From Algoriphagus sp. (GTDB lineage: Bacteria; Bacteroidota; Bacteroidia; Cytophagales; Cyclobacteriaceae): a DNA stretch of 64,000 nt. Made by a program: the position numbers and the translations under genes. The notes beneath the pieces were generated by a model that had not been told where the DNA came from, searched no databases, and saw nothing but the letters and a program-made list of their open reading frames with translations. Positions 50,387 through 59,181 of this stretch are shown here, piece by piece (the first letter of the stretch is position 1; every line of letters begins with the position of its first letter). The stretch spans positions 304,798-368,797 of the forward strand of contig NZ_JAUXYL010000041.1 of assembly GCF_030694375.1 (NCBI RefSeq), given 5' to 3'.

Positions 50387-50684
50387 AAAAAGAGGCTGTC
50401 TCAAATGGACTGAAGGTGTCAGCCTGACCCCTCGACTCCAGTCACCCTGAGTCTTAAATATTCTGCGAACATACAAAATGGAAATGACTGTGGTTCAATG
50501 TTAAAGCAAGGATATTGTCACCTTGAGCGGAGTCGAAAGGTCCTCGACTCCGCTCGGACTGACACAATTTTGTTTCTCAAAATCAATCTGTCATCGGTAG
50601 CGGAGTCGAAGGGTCAGTGTGACAGGAGTCGAAGGCCATTTACAGCGAATGTGACAAACAGCAGTTATGAGACAGCCTCTTTTT
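50387..50684. mobile_element. MITE-like element with 17-bp terminal inverted repeats
   Basis: AAAAAGAGGCTGTCTCA (50387-50403) and its perfect reverse complement (50668-50684) bound a 298-bp segment. Inside are a hairpin GAGCGGAGTCGA/TCGACTCCGCTC (50525-50536 and 50544-50555) and further GGAGTCGAAGG motifs. No transposase gene fits, so it would depend on a related element elsewhere. A partial third motif (CAGCCTCTTTGAGA) lies at about 50711-50724. No target-site duplication is obvious. Confidence 0.7.
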
Positions 50685-50760
50685 AACAAATAACGCTATA
50701 ACTTTTTCAACAGCCTCTTTGAGATAAGACGACAGTCTTTCTATGCTTTTCTGTCTAGAC

Positions 50761-52536
50761 TTAATTCAGCTTTTTCCATGCAGAAATAATAATCACTCCT
50801 CCCAGAATTGCGATACCTGCTGCAATAAACCCAGGTAATAAATTTCCATAAATAAAGAAGCCTGTGGAGAAAAGGGCGGCATACACCATCACTGTCCCGG
50901 TAACCATAAGGCCGATTTCTTTTGGCAGTTGACCTTGCTCCTGCTTCTCAGCAGGATATCTGTCCAGAACTTTTTTCCAACCATATGCTGCCGGAGTTAC
51001 TTTTCTGTAGAATGAAAGTAAGATTTCATCCTTTTCGGGTTGGGTTAAAAAGGTCACCAAAAGCCAACCGACAGTGGTGATGGACACCGAATAAAGCAAC
51101 TTCAAATAGGCTTGATTTTCAGGAATCATTATCCATCCTACTTTTGGATTGATCACTTCAAAAAAGATGGCTACCACAAATGAAATCGCCATCGCAGAAA
51201 TCTCCGTGTAGGCGTTGATTCGCCACCAAAACCAGCGAAGAATGAAAATCAAACCCGTGCCGGCACCAATTTGAAGTAAGATGTTAAACGCATCCAATGC
51301 CGATGAAAGTGCCAAAGCCAAGATCGCAGAAAGCACCATCAAACCTACTGTAGAGATCCTTCCCACTGCCACAAGTTGCTTGTCTGTTGCCTCAGGTTTG
51401 ACAAATCGAAGGTAAAAGTCATTCACGACATAGCTCGATCCCCAATTCAGGTGTGTTGAAAGCGTGGACATTACAGCAGCAATCAATGATGCCAAAACGA
51501 TCCCGATCAAACCCGTAGGAAGGTAGGTAAGCATCGCGGAATAGGCCAAGTCATCGCCAAGTTTGTCCACAGGAATATTTGGAAATGCAGCTTGCAAATC
51601 AGAAATATTCGGGAAAATCACCAATGATGAAAGCGCAATCAAAATCCATGGCCAAGGTCTCAGCGCATAATGTGCAATATTGAAAAACAAGGTAGCACCG
51701 ATAGCATTTTTTTCATCCTTTGCGGAGAGCATCCGTTGGGCAATATACCCTCCACCTCCCGGCTCAGCACCCGGATACCAGGTCGCCCACCATTGAATAG
51801 CGATTGGCATCAGAAATAGAGGAATGTACATATTCGGATCACTGAAATCCGGTAGAAAATTCAGCTTCGTAGACACAACATCATGCGCCAAAAGGTTACT
51901 CAGGGAGCCGATTTGCGGAAGGTCAAGAATGTAATAGGCCGCACCAAAGGAGCCTGCTATTGCGATAAAGAACTGAAAGAAGTCAGTCAGCAGAACCCCC
52001 TTGAGCCCACCCAGCGAACTGTAGACAACAGTCACGATCGAAGCAATTAACAAAGTTTGAATCGGAGAAAGACCAAGCATCACCCCCCCAATCTTGATCG
52101 CTGCAAGCGAGACGGTAGCCATGATGACCACATTAAAAAACACACCTAGATATAATGCGCGAAATCCTCTCAAAAATGCCGCTCCCCTTCCGGAGTAACG
52201 CATTTCATAAAATTCCAAATCGGTGGTTGCCTCGGATCTTCTCCAGAGCTTGGCATAGACAAATACGGTCAACATACCAGTCAGCAAGAACGCCCACCAA
52301 GCCCAGTTGCCCGCTACGCCATTTTTTCTGACAATATCAGTCACCAAGTTTGGTGTATCTGCAGAGAAAGTAGTCGCCACCATCGATACGCCAAGAAGCC
52401 ACCATGGCATGTTACGGCCAGAAAGGAAAAACTCTTTGGCCGAACTCCCGGCAGATTTTGCAGTGAATAGCCCTATACCGAGGGAAATTATAAAGAAGGC
52501 TGCTATGATGCCCCAATCCAAGGCGGTTACATTCAT
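50761..52536 (-). CDS. Sodium:solute symporter (SSS family)
   Basis: The ATG at 52536 is preferred over an in-frame TTG at 52563, since it begins MNVTALDWGIIAAFFIISLGIG, the first membrane helix. The 591-residue transporter has about 14 helices. A core SSS signature lies in the first half (EFFLSGRNMPWWLLGVSMVATTFSADTPNLVTDIVRKNGVAGNWAWW). It moves a sugar or related organic solute with Na+. The divergent phosphotransferase gene next to it resembles hexosamine-kinase proteins, so an amino-sugar substrate is possible (inference). It is a single-gene unit by spacing. Confidence 0.93.
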   Translation of the reverse strand: MNVTALDWGIIAAFFIISLGIGLFTAKSAGSSAKEFFLSGRNMPWWLLGVSMVATTFSADTPNLVTDIVRKNGVAGNWAWWAFLLTGMLTVFVYAKLWRRSEATTDLEFYEMRYSGRGAAFLRGFRALYLGVFFNVVIMATVSLAAIKIGGVMLGLSPIQTLLIASIVTVVYSSLGGLKGVLLTDFFQFFIAIAGSFGAAYYILDLPQIGSLSNLLAHDVVSTKLNFLPDFSDPNMYIPLFLMPIAIQWWATWYPGAEPGGGGYIAQRMLSAKDEKNAIGATLFFNIAHYALRPWPWILIALSSLVIFPNISDLQAAFPNIPVDKLGDDLAYSAMLTYLPTGLIGIVLASLIAAVMSTLSTHLNWGSSYVVNDFYLRFVKPEATDKQLVAVGRISTVGLMVLSAILALALSSALDAFNILLQIGAGTGLIFILRWFWWRINAYTEISAMAISFVVAIFFEVINPKVGWIMIPENQAYLKLLYSVSITTVGWLLVTFLTQPEKDEILLSFYRKVTPAAYGWKKVLDRYPAEKQEQGQLPKEIGLMVTGTVMVYAALFSTGFFIYGNLLPGFIAAGIAILGGVIIISAWKKLN

Positions 52537-52705
52537 AAGGTCTGGGTTTAATTTGGCGTCCAATTAACAAAAATTTTCTTTGAATGATGAAAAGCTTCTT
52601 TAATATTTTTGAAAAATAAAGGTAGAATAGAGTCCTTGTGTTACCTCCCAATTTTTCAAAAGTCAAATTCAGCAAAATTCCTTTTCTTCCACCTATTTTC
52701 GCATC

Positions 52706-53776
52706 ATGAACGTAGACTTGACCCCTATTCTTACCCAATCCTACACCTTCCTAGCTGATCAATCGCTCTTAATTTCAGAATTAGGCGAAGGACTAATTCA
52801 CGAAACGCTATTGCTAGAGGGTAAAACCAAAAAATGGGTTCTCCAGGGATTCAATGAAGCCGTTTTTAATTTTCCCGAACGAATAGATTACAATCTCTCT
52901 TTATTAAGCACCCATTCAAAAACACGTTCTCTGCCTTTTTTGCTACCCTTACCTATTCTAAACAAGGCTGGAAAAGGACTGACAAAAATTGGCGGAAAAA
53001 ATTATCGACTTTTTGATTTTGTAGAAGGAAAAACTCTTCAGCTGATTGAAAATCCAAACCAGGCATTTCTCGCGGCGCAGGCCTATGGGGAATTTGCAAA
53101 CTGGGCAAAAGACATCAGCGGAGAGGCAATGCAAGAAACCATCCCCAATTTTCACCGCTTGGATCTTCGCTTCCAAAAGCTGGAAGAAGTCAGCAATTCG
53201 AGAAAGAAACTCACTTCAGAAGAAAAGGAAATACTGGATTTTTATCTAAAGCAAAAGCCTTTAATCGATTGGTATTTGGCACAAATAAACGAACTGCCAA
53301 TTCGGGTTACCCACAACGATACCAAAATCAACAACCTGATATTCGCTGAGGATTTATCGAAAGTTGAGGCTTTGATCGACCTAGATACGCTGATGGGTGG
53401 ATTTCTGATGTATGATTTTGGGGATTTGGTGCGAACTGTCACCTGTACTTCTCCAGAGACCTCGACCAATTGGGAGGAAATTCAGCTTATTCCTGAAATT
53501 TTCGAAGAATTACTGAAAGGATATTGGGAAGGAGTAAAAGGCATCGCTACATCCAATGAAGCGAAATCTTTGATTTTAGGAGGCGAAATCATGACCTTGA
53601 TTATGGGTTTGCGCTTTTTCACAGACCACCTGCAGGGAAATGTTTACTATCGGGTGAGCTACCCTGAACAAAACTTCCATCGGGCCAAAAACCAGCTGAT
53701 TTTCCTAAAGAGTCAGCAAGATACTAGAGAACTGCTGATCCGCATTTGGGAGAAAGTCACAGGCCTAAGTTATTGA
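52706..53776 (+). CDS. Phosphotransferase, N-acetylhexosamine-kinase-like
   Basis: The 356-residue protein belongs to the aminoglycoside phosphotransferase fold. The N-lobe has LISELGEGLIHETLLLEGKTKKWVLQGFN, and the catalytic loop is RVTHNDTKINNLIF (HND). The DFG-equivalent segment is LIDLDTLMGGFLMYDFGDLVR. Sequence features match the NahK-like group that phosphorylates GlcNAc or other sugars with ATP. It is divergent from a Na+ symporter (169 bp between starts), fitting uptake then phosphorylation. A likely -7 box (TATTTTCG) lies close to the start. The substrate is not proven. Confidence 0.85.
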   Translation: MNVDLTPILTQSYTFLADQSLLISELGEGLIHETLLLEGKTKKWVLQGFNEAVFNFPERIDYNLSLLSTHSKTRSLPFLLPLPILNKAGKGLTKIGGKNYRLFDFVEGKTLQLIENPNQAFLAAQAYGEFANWAKDISGEAMQETIPNFHRLDLRFQKLEEVSNSRKKLTSEEKEILDFYLKQKPLIDWYLAQINELPIRVTHNDTKINNLIFAEDLSKVEALIDLDTLMGGFLMYDFGDLVRTVTCTSPETSTNWEEIQLIPEIFEELLKGYWEGVKGIATSNEAKSLILGGEIMTLIMGLRFFTDHLQGNVYYRVSYPEQNFHRAKNQLIFLKSQQDTRELLIRIWEKVTGLSY

Positions 53777-53854
53777 TTCCTGACAATTGATTTCAAAAAC
53801 TTGGCTTTTGAACTTGAGCAGACTTAATTTGCTTTTCCCCAAAAAACAGCTCCC

Positions 53855-55948
53855 TTGACCGGAATTTTTGACACAAGAATCGAATACCTGAAAGGCGTCG
53901 GCCCGCAAAAAGCCGAGCTACTCAATAAGGAGCTAAATATTTTTACCTATGGGGAAATGCTTCAGCATTACCCCTTTCGATATGAAGATCGCACGAAGTT
54001 TTTCAAAATCCGCGAACTCAGTGATGACTTGGAAAATGTGCAGGTAATCGCACGAATCAAAAAAGTCGAGCTCATCGGTACAGGAGGAAAAAAAAGATTG
54101 GTGGCCCATGTTTTTGATGATACGGGCGAAATGGAAATGACGTGGTTTAAAGGAATCCAGTGGGTTCAACGGAAACTTCCGCCCGGAGCGGCTTTCATAT
54201 TCCTTGGCAAACCGGCCCAATTTGGAAGAAAGTGGAGTATGGCCCATCCCGAGATGGAACCTGTGACATCTGCCAATGAACAGCGGAATAATTTTCAACC
54301 GGTCTATTCCACCACAGAAAAACTTCGGGCGAGATTTTTGGATTCCCGGGGAATTTCAAAAATTCAGGAAGTCCTGGTTCCGGCAGTTTATCCTCATATC
54401 CCGGAAACACTCTCCCTGGAAATTCTTAACCAGTATCAACTCCTCGGCAAGCAGGAATCTATACGTCAAATTCATTTTCCCACAGCCCCGGATCTCCTTC
54501 ATCGGGCGAGGAAGCGGCTGAAGTTTGAAGAATTTTTTTACTTACAACTCAGGCTTCTGAAAATGAAAGTGACCCGGACAGAAAAATCCCGCGGTCAAAT
54601 TCTTTCCAGCACAGAATTGCTGACTGATTTCTACAAAAACCACATTCCCTTTGAACTTACCAATGCCCAAAAACGGGTAATCCGGGAAGCCTACACCGAT
54701 ATGAAGTCGGGGAAACAGATGAATCGTCTGACACAGGGTGATGTGGGAAGTGGGAAAACCATGGTGGCTTTTATCTGCACCTTGATCGCGATTAGTTCGG
54801 GAGCGCAGGCCTGCCTGATGGCTCCGACGGAGATTTTGGCAAATCAACATTACGAAGGGCTGAAAGAATATTCCGAAATGATGGGGATAAAAATCGCCCT
54901 GCTAACCGGTTCCACTAAGAAATCTGCCCGAAAAGTAATTCATGAAGAGTTGCTCAATGGAGAGTTGAAAATTCTCATCGGCACCCATGCCCTTTTGGAA
55001 GATATTGTTCAATTCCAAAATCTTGCACTTGCAATCGTGGATGAACAACATCGCTTCGGAGTAGCGCAGCGGGCGAAACTTTGGGCGAAAAATGAGGCAT
55101 TCATTCCACATGTCTTGGTAATGACTGCAACTCCGATTCCAAGAACCTTAGCGATGACCTTGTATGGAGACTTGGATGTGTCTGTGATCGATGAACTGCC
55201 CGCAGGAAGGAAACCTATCCAAACTGTCCATCGCTACGATAAAGACCGCTTAAAAGTCTTTGGCTTTATCAATGAGGAAGTAAAAAAAGGCAGACAAGTC
55301 TACATCGTTTATCCTTTGATCGAGGAATCTGAAACCATGGACCTCAAAAACCTGATGGATGGATACGAAAGCATTTCAAGGGCTTTTCCACAATACCCCC
55401 TGAGCATCGTTCATGGTGGCATGAAATCCGATGCGAAAGACTACGAAATGCAGCGCTTTATCAAAGGCGAAACCAAGATCATGGTGGCTACTACGGTCAT
55501 TGAAGTAGGTGTCAACGTACCAAATGCCTCGGTGATGATCATCGAAAATGCGGAACGGTTTGGACTTTCCCAGCTTCATCAGCTCAGAGGAAGAGTGGGG
55601 AGAGGCGCGGAGCAAAGTTATTGTGTGCTGATGAGTAAATATGAGCTTTCGAAAGATTCGAAGGTACGCTTGGAAACGATGGTGCGAACCAATGATGGAT
55701 TTGAGATTGCCGATGTAGATCTGAGGTTGCGAGGTCCCGGGGATATGATGGGAACGCAGCAGAGTGGGATCACAGATTTGTTGATCGCCGATTTGAGTAA
55801 AGATGCACCAATTTTGACTTTGGCGAGAGATGCAGCACAGCAACTTTTGGCAAATGACCCGGAGCTGAGTCAACCGGAAAATTCAGCGATTCTGAGGCAG
55901 GTAAAGCAACAGAAGGCAACTGCGGTGAATTGGAGTCGAATTAGCTGA
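53855..55948 (+). CDS. recG: ATP-dependent DNA helicase RecG
   Basis: The 697-residue helicase reverses stalled replication forks and resolves branched DNA. It starts with TTG at 53855 because the frame then begins MTGIFDTRIEYLKGVGPQKAELLNKE, the conserved wedge-domain start; no ATG is available nearby. The wedge (OB-fold) domain covers about residues 60-160. Helicase motifs are GDVGSGKT (Walker A), DEQHRFG (motif II), and VMTATPIPRTLAMTLYGDLD (motif III). The C-terminal QLRGRVGRG is motif VI. It is transcribed alone. Confidence 0.96.
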   Translation: MTGIFDTRIEYLKGVGPQKAELLNKELNIFTYGEMLQHYPFRYEDRTKFFKIRELSDDLENVQVIARIKKVELIGTGGKKRLVAHVFDDTGEMEMTWFKGIQWVQRKLPPGAAFIFLGKPAQFGRKWSMAHPEMEPVTSANEQRNNFQPVYSTTEKLRARFLDSRGISKIQEVLVPAVYPHIPETLSLEILNQYQLLGKQESIRQIHFPTAPDLLHRARKRLKFEEFFYLQLRLLKMKVTRTEKSRGQILSSTELLTDFYKNHIPFELTNAQKRVIREAYTDMKSGKQMNRLTQGDVGSGKTMVAFICTLIAISSGAQACLMAPTEILANQHYEGLKEYSEMMGIKIALLTGSTKKSARKVIHEELLNGELKILIGTHALLEDIVQFQNLALAIVDEQHRFGVAQRAKLWAKNEAFIPHVLVMTATPIPRTLAMTLYGDLDVSVIDELPAGRKPIQTVHRYDKDRLKVFGFINEEVKKGRQVYIVYPLIEESETMDLKNLMDGYESISRAFPQYPLSIVHGGMKSDAKDYEMQRFIKGETKIMVATTVIEVGVNVPNASVMIIENAERFGLSQLHQLRGRVGRGAEQSYCVLMSKYELSKDSKVRLETMVRTNDGFEIADVDLRLRGPGDMMGTQQSGITDLLIADLSKDAPILTLARDAAQQLLANDPELSQPENSAILRQVKQQKATAVNWSRIS

Positions 55949-56029
55949 AAGAGGTTGAAAAGTGGTAAAGTTTTAAAGTTGCAAAGTTGTACCGATCTTT
56001 TAGCCCCAGTGATTTTTTAAAAAAGTGAT

Positions 56030-56359
56030 TTATTTTTTTGATTTAAACATAGTTCCAATTCTTCTAAAAATCTGCTTTTCCTTTTCCCAGAAGAAGTTGA
56101 ACTGCCCGAAAATAAAGCCATAAATCAGGAGGAAAATCTGATAAAGCGGTAGGATAAGAATCAAGTAAAGTACCGTATTGACAAATCCCTGTCCTCCACC
56201 ACGCTCCACCCCAAAGAAATTCAGGATTGGGTTTTTAATGAAAAGTATTGTGAAACCCGTACAGGCAAAAACCACCAATACCAAAACTACCTGAAGCAAA
56301 CTATCCAGTTTCCACTTGGTCTGAAGGCGTTGAAGAAATCCGGGTTTTTGATCTTCCAT
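56030..56359 (-). CDS. Small two-helix membrane protein (DUF6787-like)
   Basis: The 109-residue product has two membrane helices (about residues 23-45 and 62-87). It shows the pattern LQTKWKLDSLLQVVLVLVVFACTG, then VNTVLYLILILPLYQIFLLIYGFIFGQFNFFWEKEKQIFRRIG. This fits the DUF6787 family of Bacteroidota, function unknown. The ATG at 56359 is clear. It follows a toxin-antitoxin pair on the same strand by 36 bp, but is likely a separate unit. Confidence 0.8.
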   Translation of the reverse strand: MEDQKPGFLQRLQTKWKLDSLLQVVLVLVVFACTGFTILFIKNPILNFFGVERGGGQGFVNTVLYLILILPLYQIFLLIYGFIFGQFNFFWEKEKQIFRRIGTMFKSKK

Positions 56360-56395
56360 AAATTAAAATTGGTCGTTTTGGTATAGTAGAAAATT

Positions 56396-56854
56396 CTATT
56401 CTTCGCCGGATAACTTTAGCAATTTCTTCTCAAGATTCTTTGAAAACCTGAAATCGGTTTTTTTGACTTTTTCCAACACAGGTTTTACTGATGAAATCAA
56501 ATTTTGCCTTTTTGCTAGTATAAGAATGCCTAGCGTACCCGTGATCTTAAGACCGAGATTTTCTGCAAATTTCCTTCCTTTTAGATCATCAATTATTAAA
56601 AGTGGATCCGTTTTTTCCAAGCATAAAGCGATAGCACTTGATTCTCCTTTATCTAAAGATGCTTCTAAAATTCGTTGATAGGTTTTGTTTATTGGGGAGT
56701 CTATAATTATCCACTTTGGCAATGGAAGTTCATATTCAGTTGCGATTTCTGGTGTAATAAAAACAGTGTGAAATAATCTTTGAAGCAAGTCTAATTCACC
56801 AATTTTCTGCAAAAGAATCAAACAACTTGTATCAGAAATGATAGTTTTTTGCAT
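56396..56854 (-). CDS. PIN-domain toxin, DUF3368 type
   Basis: The 152-residue protein has the acidic residues of a PIN ribonuclease: Asp8 (TIISDTSCLILLQKIGELD), Glu in EYELPLPKW, Glu in DKGESSAIALCLE and Asp in LLIIDDLKGRKFAE. This matches the DUF3368 branch of VapC-like toxins. The antitoxin gene overlaps its start by 23 bases. RNA cleavage as the toxic activity is known of the family; it is inferred here. The pair sits in a chromosomal context between DUF6787-like and aspartate-kinase genes. Confidence 0.88.
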   Translation of the reverse strand: MQKTIISDTSCLILLQKIGELDLLQRLFHTVFITPEIATEYELPLPKWIIIDSPINKTYQRILEASLDKGESSAIALCLEKTDPLLIIDDLKGRKFAENLGLKITGTLGILILAKRQNLISSVKPVLEKVKKTDFRFSKNLEKKLLKLSGEE

Positions 56855-57074
56855 TTTCTACATCACTTTCTAATTCAGATTCTGAATAATTAAATAGTGA
56901 AACTCCAAAATCCCCCAAGCTTTCCATAAATGCGGCTTTAGTCAACCCGACAAGTTCCGCACCTTGCCCAAGAGAAAGCTTTCCTTTCTGAACCAAGCGT
57001 GCAGCGATTGCCATAAGGGCTTCTTTATCATCAAATTCAACTGTGTTTGGAAGATTGATCTTGAGCGTTTTCAT
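56832..57074 (-). CDS. UPF0175-family antitoxin
   Basis: The 80-residue protein has the UPF0175 pattern: an N-terminal strand (LKINLPNTVEFDDKEALMAIAARLVQKGKLSLGQGAELVGLTKAAFMESLGDFGVSLFNYSESELE). It contains a helix-turn-helix-like segment (SLGQGAELVGLTKAAFMESL) used by such antitoxins for DNA binding. It precedes and overlaps the DUF3368 toxin gene by 23 bases, giving the usual antitoxin-first order and translational coupling. Autoregulation through an upstream operator is expected but not shown here. Confidence 0.85.
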   Translation of the reverse strand: MKTLKINLPNTVEFDDKEALMAIAARLVQKGKLSLGQGAELVGLTKAAFMESLGDFGVSLFNYSESELESDVENAKNYHF

Positions 57075-57147
57075 ATCTTGAATATACTTATAATTAAGCT
57101 TTATTCATTCATGCCGGGTGTTTTGATTCGTTTAGAAATACTAGAAA

Positions 57148-57181
57148 CCACGGATGCACCGTTTTTCATGTGCATCTGTGG
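57148..57181. repeat. Inverted repeat between TA genes and lysC (CACGGATGCAC type)
   Basis: CCACGGATGCAC (57148-57159) and GTGCATCTGTGG (57170-57181) form a hairpin with a 10-base loop. This CACGGATG/CATCTGTG motif resembles common intergenic repeats in Cytophagales, and it may end transcription of the neighbouring genes. Confidence 0.65.
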
Positions 57182-57189
57182 CTTAGAAA

Positions 57190-58509
57190 TCACCAGCTAA
57201 AAACCCCTTCATTCAAACTTTTCAAAGCCGGATTTTTATACTTAGCATCGACCAAAATCGAGACATTGTGACGGCTGCCCCCATAAGAAACCATCCGCAC
57301 AGGAATATCTACCAGAGAATCCATCACTGATTTGATCGCTCCCTTGGTTTCGGAAACCATATTGCCAACAATACAAATGATCGCCTGATTCCGATCTACC
57401 TCAACTGTTCCAAAAGCTTGAAGTTCTGAGATGATTTGCTCCAGATGACTCAAATCATCGATCGTCACTGACACGGCCACCTCGGAAGTGGTAATCATGT
57501 CAATCGGGGTCTTATACTTTTCAAAGACTTCAAATATCCTCCTCAAAAAGCCATAGGCCAAGAGCATTCGACTGGATTTGATTTTTATGGCTGTAATTCC
57601 GTCTTTCGCAGCGATGGCTTTCACGCCTTTGGTTTCTACAGATTCCTTGATCAAGGTACCATGCGCAGACGGCTCCATCGTGTTGAGCAATCTTACCGGA
57701 ACATTGTACAATTGGGCTGGCCAAATGGAAGCCGGATGAAGGATTTTAGCACCGAAGTAGGCCAACTCGGCAGCTTCGTCAAAGGAGAGTTCAGCAATCG
57801 GCCTAGTGCGCTCTACAATTCTCGGGTCATTATTATGCATGCCATCGATATCTGTCCATATCTCGCAAACGGAGGCCTTAATCGCAGCAGCAATCAGGGA
57901 AGCCGTGTAATCACTTCCTCCCCGCTTGAGGTTATCAACTTCATTTTTATGATTTTTACAGATGTATCCTTGGGTGATGAAAAGTCTACCATCCGGATTT
58001 TGTGAAAGTATCGCGGTAAGTTTTTCGGATATTTTCCCCAATTCCGGTTCAGAATTTTCATCAATGCTCATGAAATCCAAGGCCGGCAGGAATACTGCCG
58101 GGATTTCCAGTTCTTCCAAAAGTGTGTAAAACAACTTGGTGGAAAGCAATTCTCCCTGAGCCAAAATATCCCGGTTAATCGCCTCGTTAAACGAGATTTT
58201 CAACAGAATATTCAAAAACTCAAAATGCTCTTTGATGATCGCCTCAGCCTTCGCCTGAGTCGGAGCTTTTTTCAGCAAAGCTGGATAAAACCCCAAATAA
58301 TGCGCATGAAGCGTGTCAATACGCTCTTTGGCCAGTGTTTTGTCTCCTGAAGCCAAAGCATCGCCGATTCCCACCAGGGCATTGGTGGTACCAGAAAGTG
58401 CAGAGAGCACCACAATCGTAGGCTCATCGCCTCGGGTAATCAGGTCTTTCACCTGATGCATTCGCTCGGGACGACCCACAGAGGTGCCCCCAAATTTCAT
58501 GATTTTCAT
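57190..58509 (-). CDS. lysC: Aspartate kinase
   Basis: The ATG at 58509 is chosen because it directly precedes MKIMKFGGTSVGRPE, the diagnostic start of aspartokinases. An in-frame ATG at 58629 would add 40 unrelated residues overlapping ribH. The 439-residue enzyme phosphorylates aspartate, the first step to lysine, threonine and methionine. The catalytic domain has KFGGTSVG (4-11) and RGGSDYTASLIAAAI. The C-terminal third has ACT-type segments (GFLRRIFEVFEKYKTPIDMITTSEVAVSVTIDD). It is a monofunctional form. The symbol lysC is given for the common name; no paralogue comparison was possible. Confidence 0.93.
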   Translation of the reverse strand: MKIMKFGGTSVGRPERMHQVKDLITRGDEPTIVVLSALSGTTNALVGIGDALASGDKTLAKERIDTLHAHYLGFYPALLKKAPTQAKAEAIIKEHFEFLNILLKISFNEAINRDILAQGELLSTKLFYTLLEELEIPAVFLPALDFMSIDENSEPELGKISEKLTAILSQNPDGRLFITQGYICKNHKNEVDNLKRGGSDYTASLIAAAIKASVCEIWTDIDGMHNNDPRIVERTRPIAELSFDEAAELAYFGAKILHPASIWPAQLYNVPVRLLNTMEPSAHGTLIKESVETKGVKAIAAKDGITAIKIKSSRMLLAYGFLRRIFEVFEKYKTPIDMITTSEVAVSVTIDDLSHLEQIISELQAFGTVEVDRNQAIICIVGNMVSETKGAIKSVMDSLVDIPVRMVSYGGSRHNVSILVDAKYKNPALKSLNEGVFSW

Positions 58510-58618
58510 GGCTATATATATAGGTTTGAATAAGAATGGTATCGCGCCAATACTCACTAATTGAAGTAAGCATGGCTCGGATTTCTTGTGTCTTGCTACT
58601 AGTGTCTTGTGATTACTT

Positions 58619-59095
58619 TTAGAATCCAAGCATCTTGATGGCGGTGATTGCTGCTTCGTCGCCTTTGTTACCGTGCTTACCGCCTGCGCGATCCATGGCC
58701 TGTTTTTGAGTGTCTGGTGTCAAAACTCCAAAAATTACCGGCTTGTTATACTTCAGTCCGACATTGGTGATTCCATGTGCCACGGCGTCACAGATAAAAT
58801 CAAAGTGTCGCGTTTCGCCCTGAATCACGCAGCCAAGACAAAGTACCGCATCGATGCTATCGTCCTGAGCACACCATTGTGCTCCCAAGGTTAGTTCGAA
58901 AGATCCGGGAACATTCTTACGGATGATATTTTCTTTACTGGCTCCATGCTGAAGCAGCGTCTGATAAGCGCCAGAGTAAAGCGCCTCAGTTACCTCCTCA
59001 TTCCATTCGGAAACGATAATGGCAAATTTCTTGGAACTGATATCCTGAATATTTTTTGAGCTGTGCTCGCTTAGGCTTTTGAGTGATGTGGCCAT
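58619..59095 (-). CDS. ribH: 6,7-dimethyl-8-ribityllumazine synthase
   Basis: The ATG at 59095 is chosen: MATSLKSLSEHSSKN is a typical start, while the in-frame ATG at 59128 adds 11 residues. The 158-residue enzyme joins 5-amino-6-ribitylaminouracil with dihydroxybutanone phosphate in riboflavin synthesis. Typical motifs are ISSKKFAIIVSEWNEEVTEALYSGA, then NVPGSFELTLGAQW, VLCLGCVIQGETRHFDFICD and KPVIFGVLTPDTQKQAMDRAGGKHGNKG. It follows the TPR gene in a common Bacteroidota order. A terminator between them indicates separate regulation. Confidence 0.95.
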   Translation of the reverse strand: MATSLKSLSEHSSKNIQDISSKKFAIIVSEWNEEVTEALYSGAYQTLLQHGASKENIIRKNVPGSFELTLGAQWCAQDDSIDAVLCLGCVIQGETRHFDFICDAVAHGITNVGLKYNKPVIFGVLTPDTQKQAMDRAGGKHGNKGDEAAITAIKMLGF

Positions 59096-59130
59096 GAAGT
59101 TTTGAATTTGAAGGATTGTTAAAAACAAAA

Positions 59131-59157
59131 AAGAGTAAGACCTAAGGCCCTACTCTT
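59131..59157 (-). terminator. Terminator between the TPR gene and ribH
   Basis: AAGAGTA (59131-59137) pairs with TACTCTT (59151-59157) and a T-rich tail follows on the minus strand. It lies 24 bp downstream of the TPR stop codon. Confidence 0.7.
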
Positions 59158-59181
59158 CTAATAATGCGGTATGCAACAGCA

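Noticed and set aside
50498..50686. 62-residue frame inside the repeat next to gldD
   Set aside because: It lies in a hairpin-rich MITE-like element, has no start context or similarity, and is a chance frame.
58510..58629. N-terminal extension of aspartate kinase starting at 58629
   Set aside because: The 40 extra residues overlap ribH and have no similarity to the family; the MKIMKFGGTSVG start is diagnostic.
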